This document shows, piece by piece, positions 8,835 through 17,377 of a DNA stretch of 35,270 nt. Source of the DNA: Candidatus Heimdallarchaeota archaeon (GTDB lineage: Archaea > Asgardarchaeota > Heimdallarchaeia > Heimdallarchaeales > Heimdallarchaeaceae). The stretch spans positions 1-35,270 of the forward strand of contig JABCTC010000035.1 of NCBI GenBank assembly GCA_018238545.1. Direction: 5' to 3'. The notes under the pieces are model-generated. The model did not search any database. It worked only from the letters and a program-made list of their open reading frames with translations, and had not been told where the DNA came from. Each line of letters opens with the position of its first letter. Positions within the stretch are counted from its first letter, which is position 1. Both the position numbers and the translations under genes were made by a program.

Positions 8835-9694
8835 TTCTTTTCACCTTTTTCATCACATTGGCATCCTTCACGATGCTTCTGATAGTGTTCCATAGCTTCT
8901 TTTTCTTCCTCTTTGTAACTAGATAATCGTGACAGTGTTTCTTCCCATTCGACTAAATGGGCATCGAAATCAGGTCCATCAACACAAGCGAATTTTGTTT
9001 CTCCCCCCACTGTTACTCGACATGCACCACACATACCAGTACCATCCAGCATTATAGTATTAAGACTCGCTATAGTTTTGAGGTTGAAAGGTTCTGTTAC
9101 TTTGGCAACAAATTTCATCATAATTGGAGGACCAACACAAAAAACTGTATCAATCTGTTGACCGCTTTCAATCATTTCTAATAATTGATCTGTAACAAAA
9201 CCTTGTCTTCCCTCTGAACCATCGTCTGTGCAGATGAATAATTCATCAGCAAAATCTCTAATTTCTTCAACATTGAACAGTAATTCTTTCTTCCTTGCTC
9301 CAACAATAACTTCAGTATGATTCCCTGCTTGTTTGTATGCCCTAGCAACTGGTGTTGCAATTGCAATACCTAACCCCCCACCAATTACTATAGTATTACC
9401 GGCATTTTCAACATGAGTTGGAATTCCTAAAGGTCCTACACAATCTCGTAAACTCTCCCCTTTTTGTAAATCTGACAACTCATAAGTACTCGCTCCAACT
9501 TTTTGAAAAATAACTGTTATCCATCCTTCATTTCCATCCCAATCTGCAATGGTTAAAGGAATCCTTTCGCCTTTGTCGTTTGAACGAATAATTACAAATT
9601 GTCCAGCTTTGCATACTCTAGCAACGTCTGGGGCGTCAATCTTAAACCAAACACTCTCTGGTGTTACATCCTTACGATCTATCAAAGTAAACAT
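8831..9694 (-). CDS. nfnA: NAD(P)H-ferredoxin oxidoreductase small subunit (NfnA/SudB)
   Basis: The 287-residue protein has a ferredoxin-reductase-like beta-barrel, with RIPLTIAD near 44-51 as the FAD site. An NAD(P) domain follows, with VIGGGLGIAIATP near 103-115. The [2Fe-2S] site is near the C-terminus with C222, C225 and C237. D217 in LDGTGMCGAC is placed where NfnA/SudB proteins use an aspartate with three cysteines as cluster ligands. It is the first gene of the pair, and its stop overlaps the start of the large subunit. A dihydroorotate-dehydrogenase electron-transfer subunit is similar, but the linked GltA-like gene argues for the Nfn/Sud type. An extra cysteine pair (CQC) sits in the last ten residues. 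Confidence 0.87.
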   Translation of the reverse strand: MFTLIDRKDVTPESVWFKIDAPDVARVCKAGQFVIIRSNDKGERIPLTIADWDGNEGWITVIFQKVGASTYELSDLQKGESLRDCVGPLGIPTHVENAGNTIVIGGGLGIAIATPVARAYKQAGNHTEVIVGARKKELLFNVEEIRDFADELFICTDDGSEGRQGFVTDQLLEMIESGQQIDTVFCVGPPIMMKFVAKVTEPFNLKTIASLNTIMLDGTGMCGACRVTVGGETKFACVDGPDFDAHLVEWEETLSRLSSYKEEEKEAMEHYQKHREGCQCDEKGEKK

Positions 9695-9811
9695 TTTCGA
9701 TTCACTCTCTGATATTTTTCACGATAAGTACAAGCACTATCCGCTGTTTTCAATGATTTTTCTTCCTTATTTGAATAATTCCCTATAGACATCATTAAAG
9801 AGAATCCAATA

Positions 9812-11065
9812 CTAAGTTTTCATAATCTCTCGTAATAATTCAGTAGCGTATGAACCCTTTGGGATTTTAAAACTAATTTCTACTTTTGTTTTCGAACTAT
9901 TGATTTCATCTTCAAGCACATTTTCAATCCTTAGGCTATTAGGCAAAAAACTTATGGCTCTAAAAGTTCCATGACCTCCAATCTTTTGAACTATATTGTT
10001 TTGAAATATGTTAATATCTATCTCTTCTTCAATGAGGATCTCATCATATATTCTTTTAACATCACCAGATAAAACCGTTTTTCGACCTACTATGGGTGCG
10101 TAAATTTTACCGTCTTTTGTTGTTTCACCTGATATATTTTGTTGCAAATTTTGGCTATGATCATTCCATCTAACAGTTAAATATTTGTTGAAAAGCTTTG
10201 CTTGGAATGCGTGCACAAACAGTTTTCTGAATTGTGGAGGTAAAGAGAAAAAGGCTTGCTCGTAGTTCATCCTACGTTTGATTAATTCTCGTAATAGTTT
10301 TCTTTCGATTGTCAAGAACCTTGGAAAAGCCTCCAGAGCTTTTTTGCAATCTTCTGTTTCCCAATAAGTTTTTCTGACTTCTTGTATTTCCTCTGATTCC
10401 CCATCAAAAACTTTGCCTAGATAAGTCTTTATCGCAAGTTCAAAATCACCTTGAACTAATATCTTCCCAACTCGATGTGTTATGGGTCTTAAATCACCAA
10501 ACCTCTGAATTCCAAAACCATTTAACACTCCTCTTTTTGCATGAATGTCCTCAAACGATTCTTCAATAAGTTTTCGCGTTTCTTCTTGAAACTGGTTTAT
10601 ATCTCTGATAGTGATATTAAATGCATTTCCCCAAAGATTTCCTAGTCTTATTTCTTTTAATCTTAAACACAAAGAATGCGTTTTTATTTTAGGCAAATCT
10701 AAAGTGTTCAAAACTCCACTTTCGAATTTATCTTTTAAACCCCAAATACACACTCTTTGGGCAGTAAGGGCTCTTTTATCTTTTGAACCCGCGATGCTGA
10801 TATCATTACGTTCAACTTTCCATAATCTAGCTAACCAATCTAAAGCATCTGATGTATCAATATCCCTTTTCACTAGAACGAAATGAAGAAACAATCCAGG
10901 TTTTCCAGGTAGCTCTATCCTATCTTCACGTGGATCTAATTTGTGTTCCTTATCTATTATTTCACTTACAATGAAATCTTCAGGAAAATGTTTGATTTTT
11001 CCTCCGATACCTTGAGATTTTATGATTGACGGGGTTAATAACTCCGAAGAATAGTTATTCTTCAT
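9812..11065 (-). CDS. truD: tRNA pseudouridine synthase TruD
   Basis: The 417-residue protein has the TruD active-site motif AGSKDKRALTAQ with catalytic D96. Other TruD blocks are present: the N-terminal PEDFIVSEI near 28-36, NAFNITIRD, and GVLNGFGIQRFGD, the usual NYFGxQRFG region. TruD converts uridine to pseudouridine, at position 13 of tRNA in bacteria and at U13/U35 in the related Pus7. The archaeal/eukaryal branch is longer than bacterial TruD, as here. It follows pth2 by 12 bases on the same strand, so they form a unit. Confidence 0.92.
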   Translation of the reverse strand: MKNNYSSELLTPSIIKSQGIGGKIKHFPEDFIVSEIIDKEHKLDPREDRIELPGKPGLFLHFVLVKRDIDTSDALDWLARLWKVERNDISIAGSKDKRALTAQRVCIWGLKDKFESGVLNTLDLPKIKTHSLCLRLKEIRLGNLWGNAFNITIRDINQFQEETRKLIEESFEDIHAKRGVLNGFGIQRFGDLRPITHRVGKILVQGDFELAIKTYLGKVFDGESEEIQEVRKTYWETEDCKKALEAFPRFLTIERKLLRELIKRRMNYEQAFFSLPPQFRKLFVHAFQAKLFNKYLTVRWNDHSQNLQQNISGETTKDGKIYAPIVGRKTVLSGDVKRIYDEILIEEEIDINIFQNNIVQKIGGHGTFRAISFLPNSLRIENVLEDEINSSKTKVEISFKIPKGSYATELLREIMKT

Positions 11066-11077
11066 TTATACCAGCTC

Positions 11078-11437
11078 TTACAATAGTGGCAATTCTTTCG
11101 AAACTTTATCGATATTTTGTTCTAAAGAAGGTCCGATTCCAATTGCTGTTGTTGTTCCTGGAGGTAGTTGAGTTAATCCAGCATCATTAATAACGGCAAA
11201 AGGAATATTCAATCTTCGTGCTTTTTCAGCAAGTTCATGAATCTCTTCTTCAGATTTTACTTTTACTGTTACTTTTTTTTGACCCTCTGAAATCCATTTG
11301 TCTGCCCAATCTGGATAGTGTTTTCTTGTTTTCAAATATGCTGATATGGACCCATGTGCAACTTGAACAGCGGTTTTCCCTTTAGACATTTTCAAATCTG
11401 TTCGTACAGCAATAACTTGTTTATAAGTGAAAGACAT
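11078..11437 (-). CDS. pth2: Peptidyl-tRNA hydrolase, Pth2 type
   Basis: The 119-residue protein matches Pth2 throughout. The N-terminal VRTDLKMSKGKTAVQVAHG carries the conserved lysine and glutamine-histidine pair, the middle has NDAGLTQLPPGTTT, and AIGIGP precedes the last helix. It releases peptidyl-tRNA that has dropped off the ribosome, recycling tRNA. It is the first gene of the pth2-truD unit. The length is typical for archaeal Pth2 (115-120). Confidence 0.95.
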   Translation of the reverse strand: MSFTYKQVIAVRTDLKMSKGKTAVQVAHGSISAYLKTRKHYPDWADKWISEGQKKVTVKVKSEEEIHELAEKARRLNIPFAVINDAGLTQLPPGTTTAIGIGPSLEQNIDKVSKELPLL

Positions 11438-11593
11438 TACGAAAGTAATAACAAGTATGTGTTTAAATTTGTACTGATTAGAAAGTTTGAGTATTTTTGG
11501 ACATTCTTTGAAAAAAGAAGATTACACTATTTTACTCAAACAATTCTAATCTACTGTACTCTGCTAGCATAGTAAGATCTTTTTTAATACCTT

Positions 11594-12097
11594 TTATATG
11601 AATTCAATATACGCTTCTGTGTTCAGCACAGAATGGACTGTTTGAATGATAACGCTTTCAGGTATTGGTAATTCCTGTTTATACTTCTTGTCAATCTCAA
11701 TTTTGTATTCTTTATCACTAAATGGAGGAATATACAAAGTAGAAACCTTTGTAATAGGAATTGGATGAATTAGACTCTCAACAAGTCGTCGAGGGTCATT
11801 TGTTTTTTCTAGAAATCTTACCTCTTTATGAGAATGCTGCATTATTTTATCTATAATTTCTGGTCTAGAAAGTATCGGGACATCTTGTTTTCTTGTAACT
11901 AAAATGATAACATCGTCTAGCTCAACAGATGAATACAGAGCAATATCCTTCATGGCTTTATTACCTTTGGAAAGGTCAACAAGTATCTTAGATAACTCTA
12001 TATCCGAATCGCTAATTTTTCCTTCACGGTAAAGTTGTTTACACTTTCTGCATAGAGTGTTTGTTTGAGCATCAATTAGACATACTGGTAATTTCAC
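11594..12097 (-). CDS. Archaeal KH/NusA-like RNA-binding protein
   Basis: The 167-residue protein begins with a cysteine-containing segment, C5 then CRKC at 16-19, followed by REGKISDSDIELSKILVDL. This N-terminus resembles a widespread archaeal family annotated as NusA-like or KH-domain transcription elongation protein. The central part (about 60-105) has the alternating pattern of a KH domain, but I see no GxxG loop; LSRPEI sits where it might be. The C-terminal part (115-167) is beta-rich. In other archaea this family lies among translation and transcription genes, which fits the neighbours here. Family assignment is from memory of the N-terminal pattern. Confidence 0.5.
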   Translation of the reverse strand: MKLPVCLIDAQTNTLCRKCKQLYREGKISDSDIELSKILVDLSKGNKAMKDIALYSSVELDDVIILVTRKQDVPILSRPEIIDKIMQHSHKEVRFLEKTNDPRRLVESLIHPIPITKVSTLYIPPFSDKEYKIEIDKKYKQELPIPESVIIQTVHSVLNTEAYIEFI

Positions 12098-12225
12098 GCA
12101 TAGCCACCTAAGCTATTTGTAGTATGCTTATAATTGTCTATTTTAAGAATTGCGAATACTGTGAGTATTCTAGCAATAAAAAATATGTGGGAGAATGACA
12201 ACAAAAAGTAGGGAATTTTCCTCTA

Positions 12226-13125
12226 TTAAATTAAACCTCGCTCCATGAGGACCTTAAATTCATCCAAAGTTAATTTGCTTCCCTCTTTAAATCTACCAAG
12301 TATTTCAGCAGCCCTTGCGTCCAATTTTTTGTCTCTTGTGCGCTTAGCCTCAACCCTTCTAGCTTTTCTAACAGCATGAAGTTCAATTCCAAACTCATTA
12401 GAGAGTTTTTTAACCTCTTGAGTTAAACCATCAAGCGTTTTACGAATTTCAGTTATTTGAATGCTGAGGGATATTACTTCTGCATGGGCAGCATCTGCTT
12501 CCTCTTTGATTTTTCTTGCTTCTTTGGTAGCTTTAAGCATTTTTTCTTGATGAATTTGAGATTCTTGAGCAAGTGTTGTGACACTTGTATGATATGTCTT
12601 AATCTCGGTTTGCATATGTCGAAGCTTATTTTGAATGTCGCGTACTTCGCTTCGCAAATCCTTGAATTGTTCAATCTTCTCAAATTCTGCACTTAGTTCT
12701 TCTAATTGACTAAGTGAAGTTTTTTCCATTTCTTTTGTTAAAAAGGGAGTCGTTTCTAACTGTCTTTCTAGACGACGTATTTTTTCTCCTACCCTTCTGT
12801 TTTTTGGAACTCCAACATTCTTCATTTGCGATCCTAATTCGATAAGCCTCTTAGCTATCTTGTCTGCGTCTTCTCGCAGAATATCTCGCATCTGTTTGCG
12901 AACTTGAACTTCCTCATTTATTTTATCTCTTAGCCCCTTTGAAGTTTTGGCTTCATTGAACAAATCTTTAGCTTGTTTGTTCTTTTGATCCCGGCTGCTT
13001 CTGATTTCATTGCGTTTCTCATTGCATCCTCGGAGCTTGTCAATGAACTCTTTTCGTTTCAATCTTAGTGAACCTAAATGCTCTTTCTTTTCTTCCAAGT
13101 TCATTTCTTCACTTTCGACACTCAT
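12226..13125 (-). CDS. Archaeal coiled-coil protein (COG1340-like)
   Basis: The 299-residue protein is almost all charged helix (Lys, Glu, Arg, Gln) with heptad-like spacing from about residue 8 to 250, so a long coiled coil is very likely. A short C-terminal region (about 255-299) contains EAKRTRDKKLDARAAEILGR, then a small helical end LTLDEFKVLMERG. This C-terminal pattern and the length match a conserved archaeal coiled-coil family (COG1340), whose function I do not know. No signal or membrane segment is visible. It sits between the KH-like gene and ribosomal protein L40e, so a translation-linked role is possible but unproven. Confidence 0.6.
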   Translation of the reverse strand: MSVESEEMNLEEKKEHLGSLRLKRKEFIDKLRGCNEKRNEIRSSRDQKNKQAKDLFNEAKTSKGLRDKINEEVQVRKQMRDILREDADKIAKRLIELGSQMKNVGVPKNRRVGEKIRRLERQLETTPFLTKEMEKTSLSQLEELSAEFEKIEQFKDLRSEVRDIQNKLRHMQTEIKTYHTSVTTLAQESQIHQEKMLKATKEARKIKEEADAAHAEVISLSIQITEIRKTLDGLTQEVKKLSNEFGIELHAVRKARRVEAKRTRDKKLDARAAEILGRFKEGSKLTLDEFKVLMERGLI

Positions 13126-13263
13126 ACACTTACCACGTTATAATACAGTTCAGAGTTCATATTTAATATATAAACAATAATCAAATAATCGAGAGCTTAA
13201 TTTGCATTTAAGTTTTATGTAAATGCACCAAACATTATGTCACAGCTAGTTTCTATTTCACCA

Positions 13264-13422
13264 TTACTTCTTGTTTGAACGTTTCATTCGTAATTCTGGC
13301 GATCTGCATTTTCTGCATTTTTTAGCAGTAGCTGGATTGGTGGCATAGCACTTTCTGCACACTTTTCTATTCATTATATGTGAACGAGCTATAGCGCGGT
13401 ATTCTGGGTTTGTAACTGGCAT
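13264..13422 (-). CDS. rpl40e: Ribosomal protein L40e
   Basis: This 52-codon gene begins MPVTNPEYRAIARSHIMN and has a zinc ribbon VCRKCYATNP...KKCRKCRS with four cysteines (residues 22, 25, 36, 39). That is the eL40 pattern CRKCY...CRK.C known from the ribosomal part of eukaryotic ubiquitin-L40 fusions. Archaeal versions stand alone at about 50 residues, as here. It binds the 50S subunit near the factor-binding region. The ATG was chosen because MPV and the first helix match the family start. Its very basic composition (about 12 Lys/Arg in the second half) supports a ribosomal protein. Confidence 0.9.
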   Translation of the reverse strand: MPVTNPEYRAIARSHIMNRKVCRKCYATNPATAKKCRKCRSPELRMKRSNKK

Positions 13423-13539
13423 TTTAGCATACCTCAATTATTTTATTTTCTGCTTTAAATCAGTTATTAAAAGCATTTCTATTAAGAGCAAGAACAAAGA
13501 AAATCACAAAAAAAGGGAAACATGGTTGAGTTCATAGAA

Positions 13540-13992
13540 TCAAATAAATCTGTATTGAAGTTTCTCTTTGACAGCACCTAAGAGTTTCTCTAGCTCTTCT
13601 AAGCTATTTTCTTCTTTTCTTTTTATGATATTTTCAATTTCTGTCCTATAGTCTCTAAGATCTTTTATATCAGCAATAAAATCCTCTATCTCTTTCTTAT
13701 TTTGATCAATTTTTGTTTGAACATTTCCCATTTCGATGTTTTCATCAATTAGTGATGGGCCATTCTTTTCTTTAGCAATTACTAACTTTGTAACACCTTC
13801 ATCCAGTTTTTTTATTCTTTGATTCATTGTATGAATACGTTGTGTTACGATGACAATTGTATCGTCTGCTCTTTTTAGTATCGGACTCTTTGCCTTTTTT
13901 CTTCTATTTTGAGTGAAATAGATGATTAAGAAAATTACCAATAGAAAAACAGGCACTCCTATACCTAGGCCTAAATATAATGCTACACTCAT
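13540..13992 (-). CDS. Single-pass membrane protein with cytoplasmic coiled coil
   Basis: The 150-residue protein has one strong hydrophobic segment at about residues 4-27, followed by NRRKKAK. This suggests an N-terminal anchor with the rest in the cytosol by the positive-inside rule. Residues 40-150 are helical and charged with heptad-like leucine and isoleucine spacing, consistent with a coiled coil. I do not recognise a family. It lies upstream of the L40e gene with a 117-base gap and opposite the hairpin-rich region before dnaG. No enzymatic motif is visible. Confidence 0.6.
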   Translation of the reverse strand: MSVALYLGLGIGVPVFLLVIFLIIYFTQNRRKKAKSPILKRADDTIVIVTQRIHTMNQRIKKLDEGVTKLVIAKEKNGPSLIDENIEMGNVQTKIDQNKKEIEDFIADIKDLRDYRTEIENIIKRKEENSLEELEKLLGAVKEKLQYRFI

Positions 13993-14164
13993 GTTAATCT
14001 CTAAATGAAATTGAATTATTTATTATTTAAAGTTAATCAAAAGATTATGTAATTGCTTATGATATTCTATAGGAAAACAGAAATCTTCTCTGAAAATGCT
14101 GTGTATTGTGATATATGTAAACGTTTTTAACACTCTCCCCCTCTATTTTCATGAACTAAATAGA

Positions 14165-14349
14165 TTAGTTTACAAATCAGACTAACAGGTATAAAACATA
14201 CCTTGATAGCAAACAATAATTTAAGTTTGCAAAAAAAGTTGAAAGAAGTCTGATGGGTATCACACTTACAAACACCTATCACGATCATTGATGATCTTTA
14301 CATAATAATACTAATCACAGTCATACACAATACACTAAAGAAGTGTATT
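14165..14349. repeat. Cluster of six short inverted repeats in a long non-coding gap
   Basis: The gap 13993-14479 has no convincing gene. Within it six consecutive inverted repeats can be read: TTAGT/ACTAA (14165-14185), AGGTAT/ATACCT (14187-14203), GCAAAC/GTTTGC (14209-14230), TGATGGGTATCA with TGAT/ATCA arms (14251-14262), GATCA/TGATC (14283-14296) and AATACACT/AGTGTATT (14329-14349). Loops are 4 to 11 bases. They could be operators, small RNA hairpins or chance in AT-rich DNA. Confidence 0.45.
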
Positions 14350-14378
14350 TAATGTTTGAAAAATTCAGATTAAATTAA

Positions 14379-14390
14379 GTTTATAAAAGG
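14379..14390 (+). promoter_or_regulatory. TATA box of dnaG
   Basis: AGTTTATAAAAGG is a near-ideal archaeal TATA element. It would place the transcription start near 14412, giving a leader of about 65 bases before the dnaG start. Confidence 0.6.
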
Positions 14391-14479
14391 TAGTTGAGGG
14401 TGAAGGGGTTAGTGGATATACCTATCATTTTTCTTGTTGACTTTGCAGCTTAAAAACAAATAAAATGTAGGTGAAGGAT

Positions 14480-16057
14480 ATGGGTGCAAAAACCGATACT
14501 TCAACAACTAAATATGAAATTACAGCTAAATTCGAAGTCGATGGAGTGGTTGAAAAACCAGATATCGTTGGAGCCATTTATGGGCAAACCGATGGTTTAC
14601 TAAGTGAAAACCTTGACATCCGTGAACTTCAAAAAACCGGTAGAATCGGTAGAATTAGTGTTGATTATTCTAGCAGTAGAGGAAAAACAACTGGTAAAAT
14701 TGTTATCCCCTCTAGTTTATCAAGAACAGAGACCGCAATACTCGCAGCTACTCTTGAAACAGTAGATAGAGTTGGTCCATGTACTTGTCAAATACAGTTG
14801 AAAGAGATAGTCGATGTACGAGTTAACAAAAGGCAATCAATTGTTGATCGTGCATCCGAAATTATTAGACAATGGGATCAAAATGTAAGCCCATTTAGTT
14901 CTTCTATTAGATTGGAAGTCGAAAAACATTCTAAAGCAGGTTCGGTTGTTAAATTAACTGATGAAGGGATTTCTGCAGGACCTGGATTTGAAAGACAAAA
15001 GAAAACAATTTTGGTAGAAGGAAGAGCCGATGTAGTTAATCTCCTAAAATATGGTATTGATAACACTATTGCAGTGAATGGAACAAGTATCCCCCCCAAA
15101 TTGATTGACTTGATCAAGAAGAAAACTGTAACAGCTTTTCTTGATGGGGATAGGGGTGGTGATTTGATTCTTAAAGAACTTCTTCAAGTTGCACATATTC
15201 AGAATGTAGCACGTGCTCCAAAAGGAAAAGAAGTAGAAGACTTAAACAAAAATCAAGTAAACAAAGCCCTTAACGATGCTGTCTCATTAGAAAAAACAAT
15301 ATTCTTGACAGGAGAAGATGAAGGCAAAACAGTAAAAGAGTTTCTTGAAAAAGATAAAATTGAAGATAAAAAGAAAAGAAGAACTCTTAGATCTAAGAAG
15401 GAAACTGAAAAGAAGCCAAAAACTAGAGTTTCTTCAAGAACTGAAAGAGACGTAAAAACAATTGCTTCAAAAACATCCTCAGTGACAAAAAGAACTACTG
15501 TTAAACCAACAACTTCTGTAAGACAACCTGCGAAAGAAAGAACTCCTAGTGCTGGTAAGATTACTAAAAAACCAACAACTGCTTCTAAGAAACCTTCTAG
15601 TAGACCATCTTCTAGTAGATCGACATCAAGCCGACCTTCTGGTAGACCATCTTCTAGTAGATCGACATCAAGCCGACCTTCTGGTAGACCATCTTCTAGT
15701 AGATCGACATCAAGCCGACCTTCTGGTAGACCCAGAGGTAGACCTCCACAGAGAGAAATTAGAAAAGTTCAATTGCCTGAATACTTGTCATCTTCTGTTA
15801 CAAACATCAAAGCAAAGTTTGAAGCAGTTGTATTTGATGAGGCTGAAAAAGAAATCTTACGAAGTTCTGCAAGTGAAATTTATTCAAAATTGGATGGCAT
15901 AGAAAAAGCACACGTAATAATAATAGATGGTGTCATTACACAGAGATTACTTGAAAAAGCACATGGTAAAGGAATTAAAATGGTAATTGGTGCTCGAAAA
16001 GGTGAAATTACTAAAAAACCAACAAATCTCCGTGTTATAGAGTTTAAACAAATTTAA
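14480..16057 (+). CDS. dnaG: Archaeal DnaG primase-like protein
   Basis: The product is 525 residues from ATG 14480. An in-frame GTG lies at 14471, but AGGTGA just before the ATG looks like a ribosome binding site covering that GTG, so ATG is preferred. The N-terminal domain (about 1-165) has the archaeal DnaG pattern with IYGQTDGLL and RELQKTGRIGRI. The TOPRIM domain follows, with ILVEGRADVVNLLKYG near 173-188 and FLDGDRGGD near 219-227 (Glu and DxD metal ligands). The region 290-430 is a low-complexity basic linker with three perfect 14-residue repeats, and a C-terminal domain (430-525) follows. Archaeal DnaG associates with the exosome and has primase activity. The linker is unusually long. 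Confidence 0.93.
   Translation: MGAKTDTSTTKYEITAKFEVDGVVEKPDIVGAIYGQTDGLLSENLDIRELQKTGRIGRISVDYSSSRGKTTGKIVIPSSLSRTETAILAATLETVDRVGPCTCQIQLKEIVDVRVNKRQSIVDRASEIIRQWDQNVSPFSSSIRLEVEKHSKAGSVVKLTDEGISAGPGFERQKKTILVEGRADVVNLLKYGIDNTIAVNGTSIPPKLIDLIKKKTVTAFLDGDRGGDLILKELLQVAHIQNVARAPKGKEVEDLNKNQVNKALNDAVSLEKTIFLTGEDEGKTVKEFLEKDKIEDKKKRRTLRSKKETEKKPKTRVSSRTERDVKTIASKTSSVTKRTTVKPTTSVRQPAKERTPSAGKITKKPTTASKKPSSRPSSSRSTSSRPSGRPSSSRSTSSRPSGRPSSSRSTSSRPSGRPRGRPPQREIRKVQLPEYLSSSVTNIKAKFEAVVFDEAEKEILRSSASEIYSKLDGIEKAHVIIIDGVITQRLLEKAHGKGIKMVIGARKGEITKKPTNLRVIEFKQI
15605..15730 (+). repeat. Three perfect 42-bp tandem repeats inside dnaG
   Basis: Three identical copies (15605-15646, 15647-15688, 15689-15730) each encode PSSSRSTSSRPSGR. 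The identity at nucleotide level, including third codon positions, points to recent expansion. The repeat codes for a flexible Ser/Arg/Pro linker. Confidence 0.95.
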
Positions 16058-16060
16058 CTC

Positions 16061-16076
16061 TTCTTTTTTTTTCTTC
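16061..16076 (+). terminator. T-rich terminator after dnaG
   Basis: A run TTCTTTTTTTTTCTTC begins three bases after the dnaG stop; archaeal RNA polymerase typically ends on such T-runs. An inverted repeat CCTTAAT/ATTAAGG (16091-16109) follows in the gap to tyrS. Confidence 0.5.
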
Positions 16077-16226
16077 TAATAAGCCAAAAACCTTAATAGC
16101 AAATTAAGGATTCGTAGGCAGAGATGATGCCCTTGGAATATCTATGACTTTTATTAGTTCGTTTTTACCACTACTACTGTGGGGCAAAACCATCAAAGTA
16201 TTTTCGAAAAACTCAGGTGAGATTTA

Positions 16227-17294
16227 ATGTCTATTAAAGATAAGATGAAATTAATAACAAGAAATGCTGAAGAAGTTATCTTAAAAGAAGAAATACAAAA
16301 AATTCTAACTGAAAAAGCAAAACCACGAGCTTATGTGGGTTTTGAGCTTTCAGGATTCCTTCACTTGGGAACAGGTTTAGTAATTGGTAACAAATTAAAA
16401 GATTTAGCAAAAGCTGGATTCGAAACAGTTGTCTTCCTTGCAGATTGGCACAGTTGGATTAATAATAAACTTGGTGCTGATATGGATAAAATCAGGATTG
16501 CGGGGGAGTATTTTCAAAAGGCTTTTGAATCAGTTGGGGTCAAGGGTCCCAACATCAAGTACATTTGGGCTTCAGATTTGGTAGACCGAAGTGAATATTG
16601 GGCCAAAGTAGTGAGAGTTGCGAAGGCAAATTCCATTACTCGAATATTGAGAACCATGCCCATTATGGGCCGAAAAACTGACGGAGAAATGGAATCAGCT
16701 TTTCTCTACTATCCTGCTATGCAAGTCGCAGATATTTATGATATGGAGATTGATTTAGCTGTTGGTGGCATGGATCAGAGAAAAGCTCATATGCTGGCAA
16801 GAGATACAGCTGAAAAGTTAGGTTTTACAAAACCTTCATGTCTTCATACCCCCTTACTGACAGGTTTGGAAGGGTTAGGAAAGAAAATGGATGCGGAAGC
16901 TGTCCCTGATTTATCCACACAAATCGACGCAAAAATGAGTAAATCTAAACCAGATACTTGTATCTTTATTCATGATAGTGAAGATGATATATTTCGAAAA
17001 ATCAAAAAAGCTCAATGTCCTCCAAAACAAGTTGTTGGTAACCCAATCACAGAAATGGTACAATTTATTGTCTTTGGCATGAACCCAACTTTCAAAATTG
17101 AAAGAACTGAAAAATTCGGTGGTGATATCACCTTCAACAACTACAAATCTTTTGAGGAAGCATATCTCAAAGGTGATTTGCATCCCATGGATCTTAAATC
17201 AGCTGTATCTAAATCTTTAGGGGATATTCTGAAGCCTTCAAGAAACTACTTTGAAAAACATGTAGATATAATTGAAGAGATAAAGGATTTTTAG
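16227..17294 (+). CDS. tyrS: Tyrosyl-tRNA synthetase
   Basis: The 355-residue class I synthetase has the HIGH-type motif as HLGTG (near residue 46), the tyrosine pocket ADWHSWINNK, and KMSKSKPDT as the KMSKS loop near 237. The archaeal/eukaryal TyrRS pattern is clear from FELSGFLHLG, the YPAMQVADI block and GGMDQRKAHMLARD. It charges tRNA-Tyr in the cytosol. The length matches archaeal TyrRS without the C-terminal S4 domain of bacteria. A GGTGAG lies upstream of the ATG as ribosome binding site. The stop is followed by a T-rich run at 17294-17315 that likely ends transcription. Confidence 0.9.
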   Translation: MSIKDKMKLITRNAEEVILKEEIQKILTEKAKPRAYVGFELSGFLHLGTGLVIGNKLKDLAKAGFETVVFLADWHSWINNKLGADMDKIRIAGEYFQKAFESVGVKGPNIKYIWASDLVDRSEYWAKVVRVAKANSITRILRTMPIMGRKTDGEMESAFLYYPAMQVADIYDMEIDLAVGGMDQRKAHMLARDTAEKLGFTKPSCLHTPLLTGLEGLGKKMDAEAVPDLSTQIDAKMSKSKPDTCIFIHDSEDDIFRKIKKAQCPPKQVVGNPITEMVQFIVFGMNPTFKIERTEKFGGDITFNNYKSFEEAYLKGDLHPMDLKSAVSKSLGDILKPSRNYFEKHVDIIEEIKDF

Positions 17295-17377
17295 TTTTTT
17301 TCTTCTTTTCTTTTGTATCAGATAAAAAACTTCAAGATACTAAAGGAGATAAGATATATTGCCTTTATCGAGGACTT

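Noticed and set aside
14165..14349. CRISPR array
   Set aside because: The hairpins differ in sequence and spacing, with no repeated unit and no cas gene in the window.
15549..15902. 117-codon repetitive frame in a second frame of dnaG
   Set aside because: It is produced by the 42-bp repeats, whose length is a multiple of three and keeps all frames open.
16105..16200. C/D-box guide RNA before tyrS
   Set aside because: A near C box (ATGATGC) is present near 16121, but no CTGA D box lies at a suitable distance.
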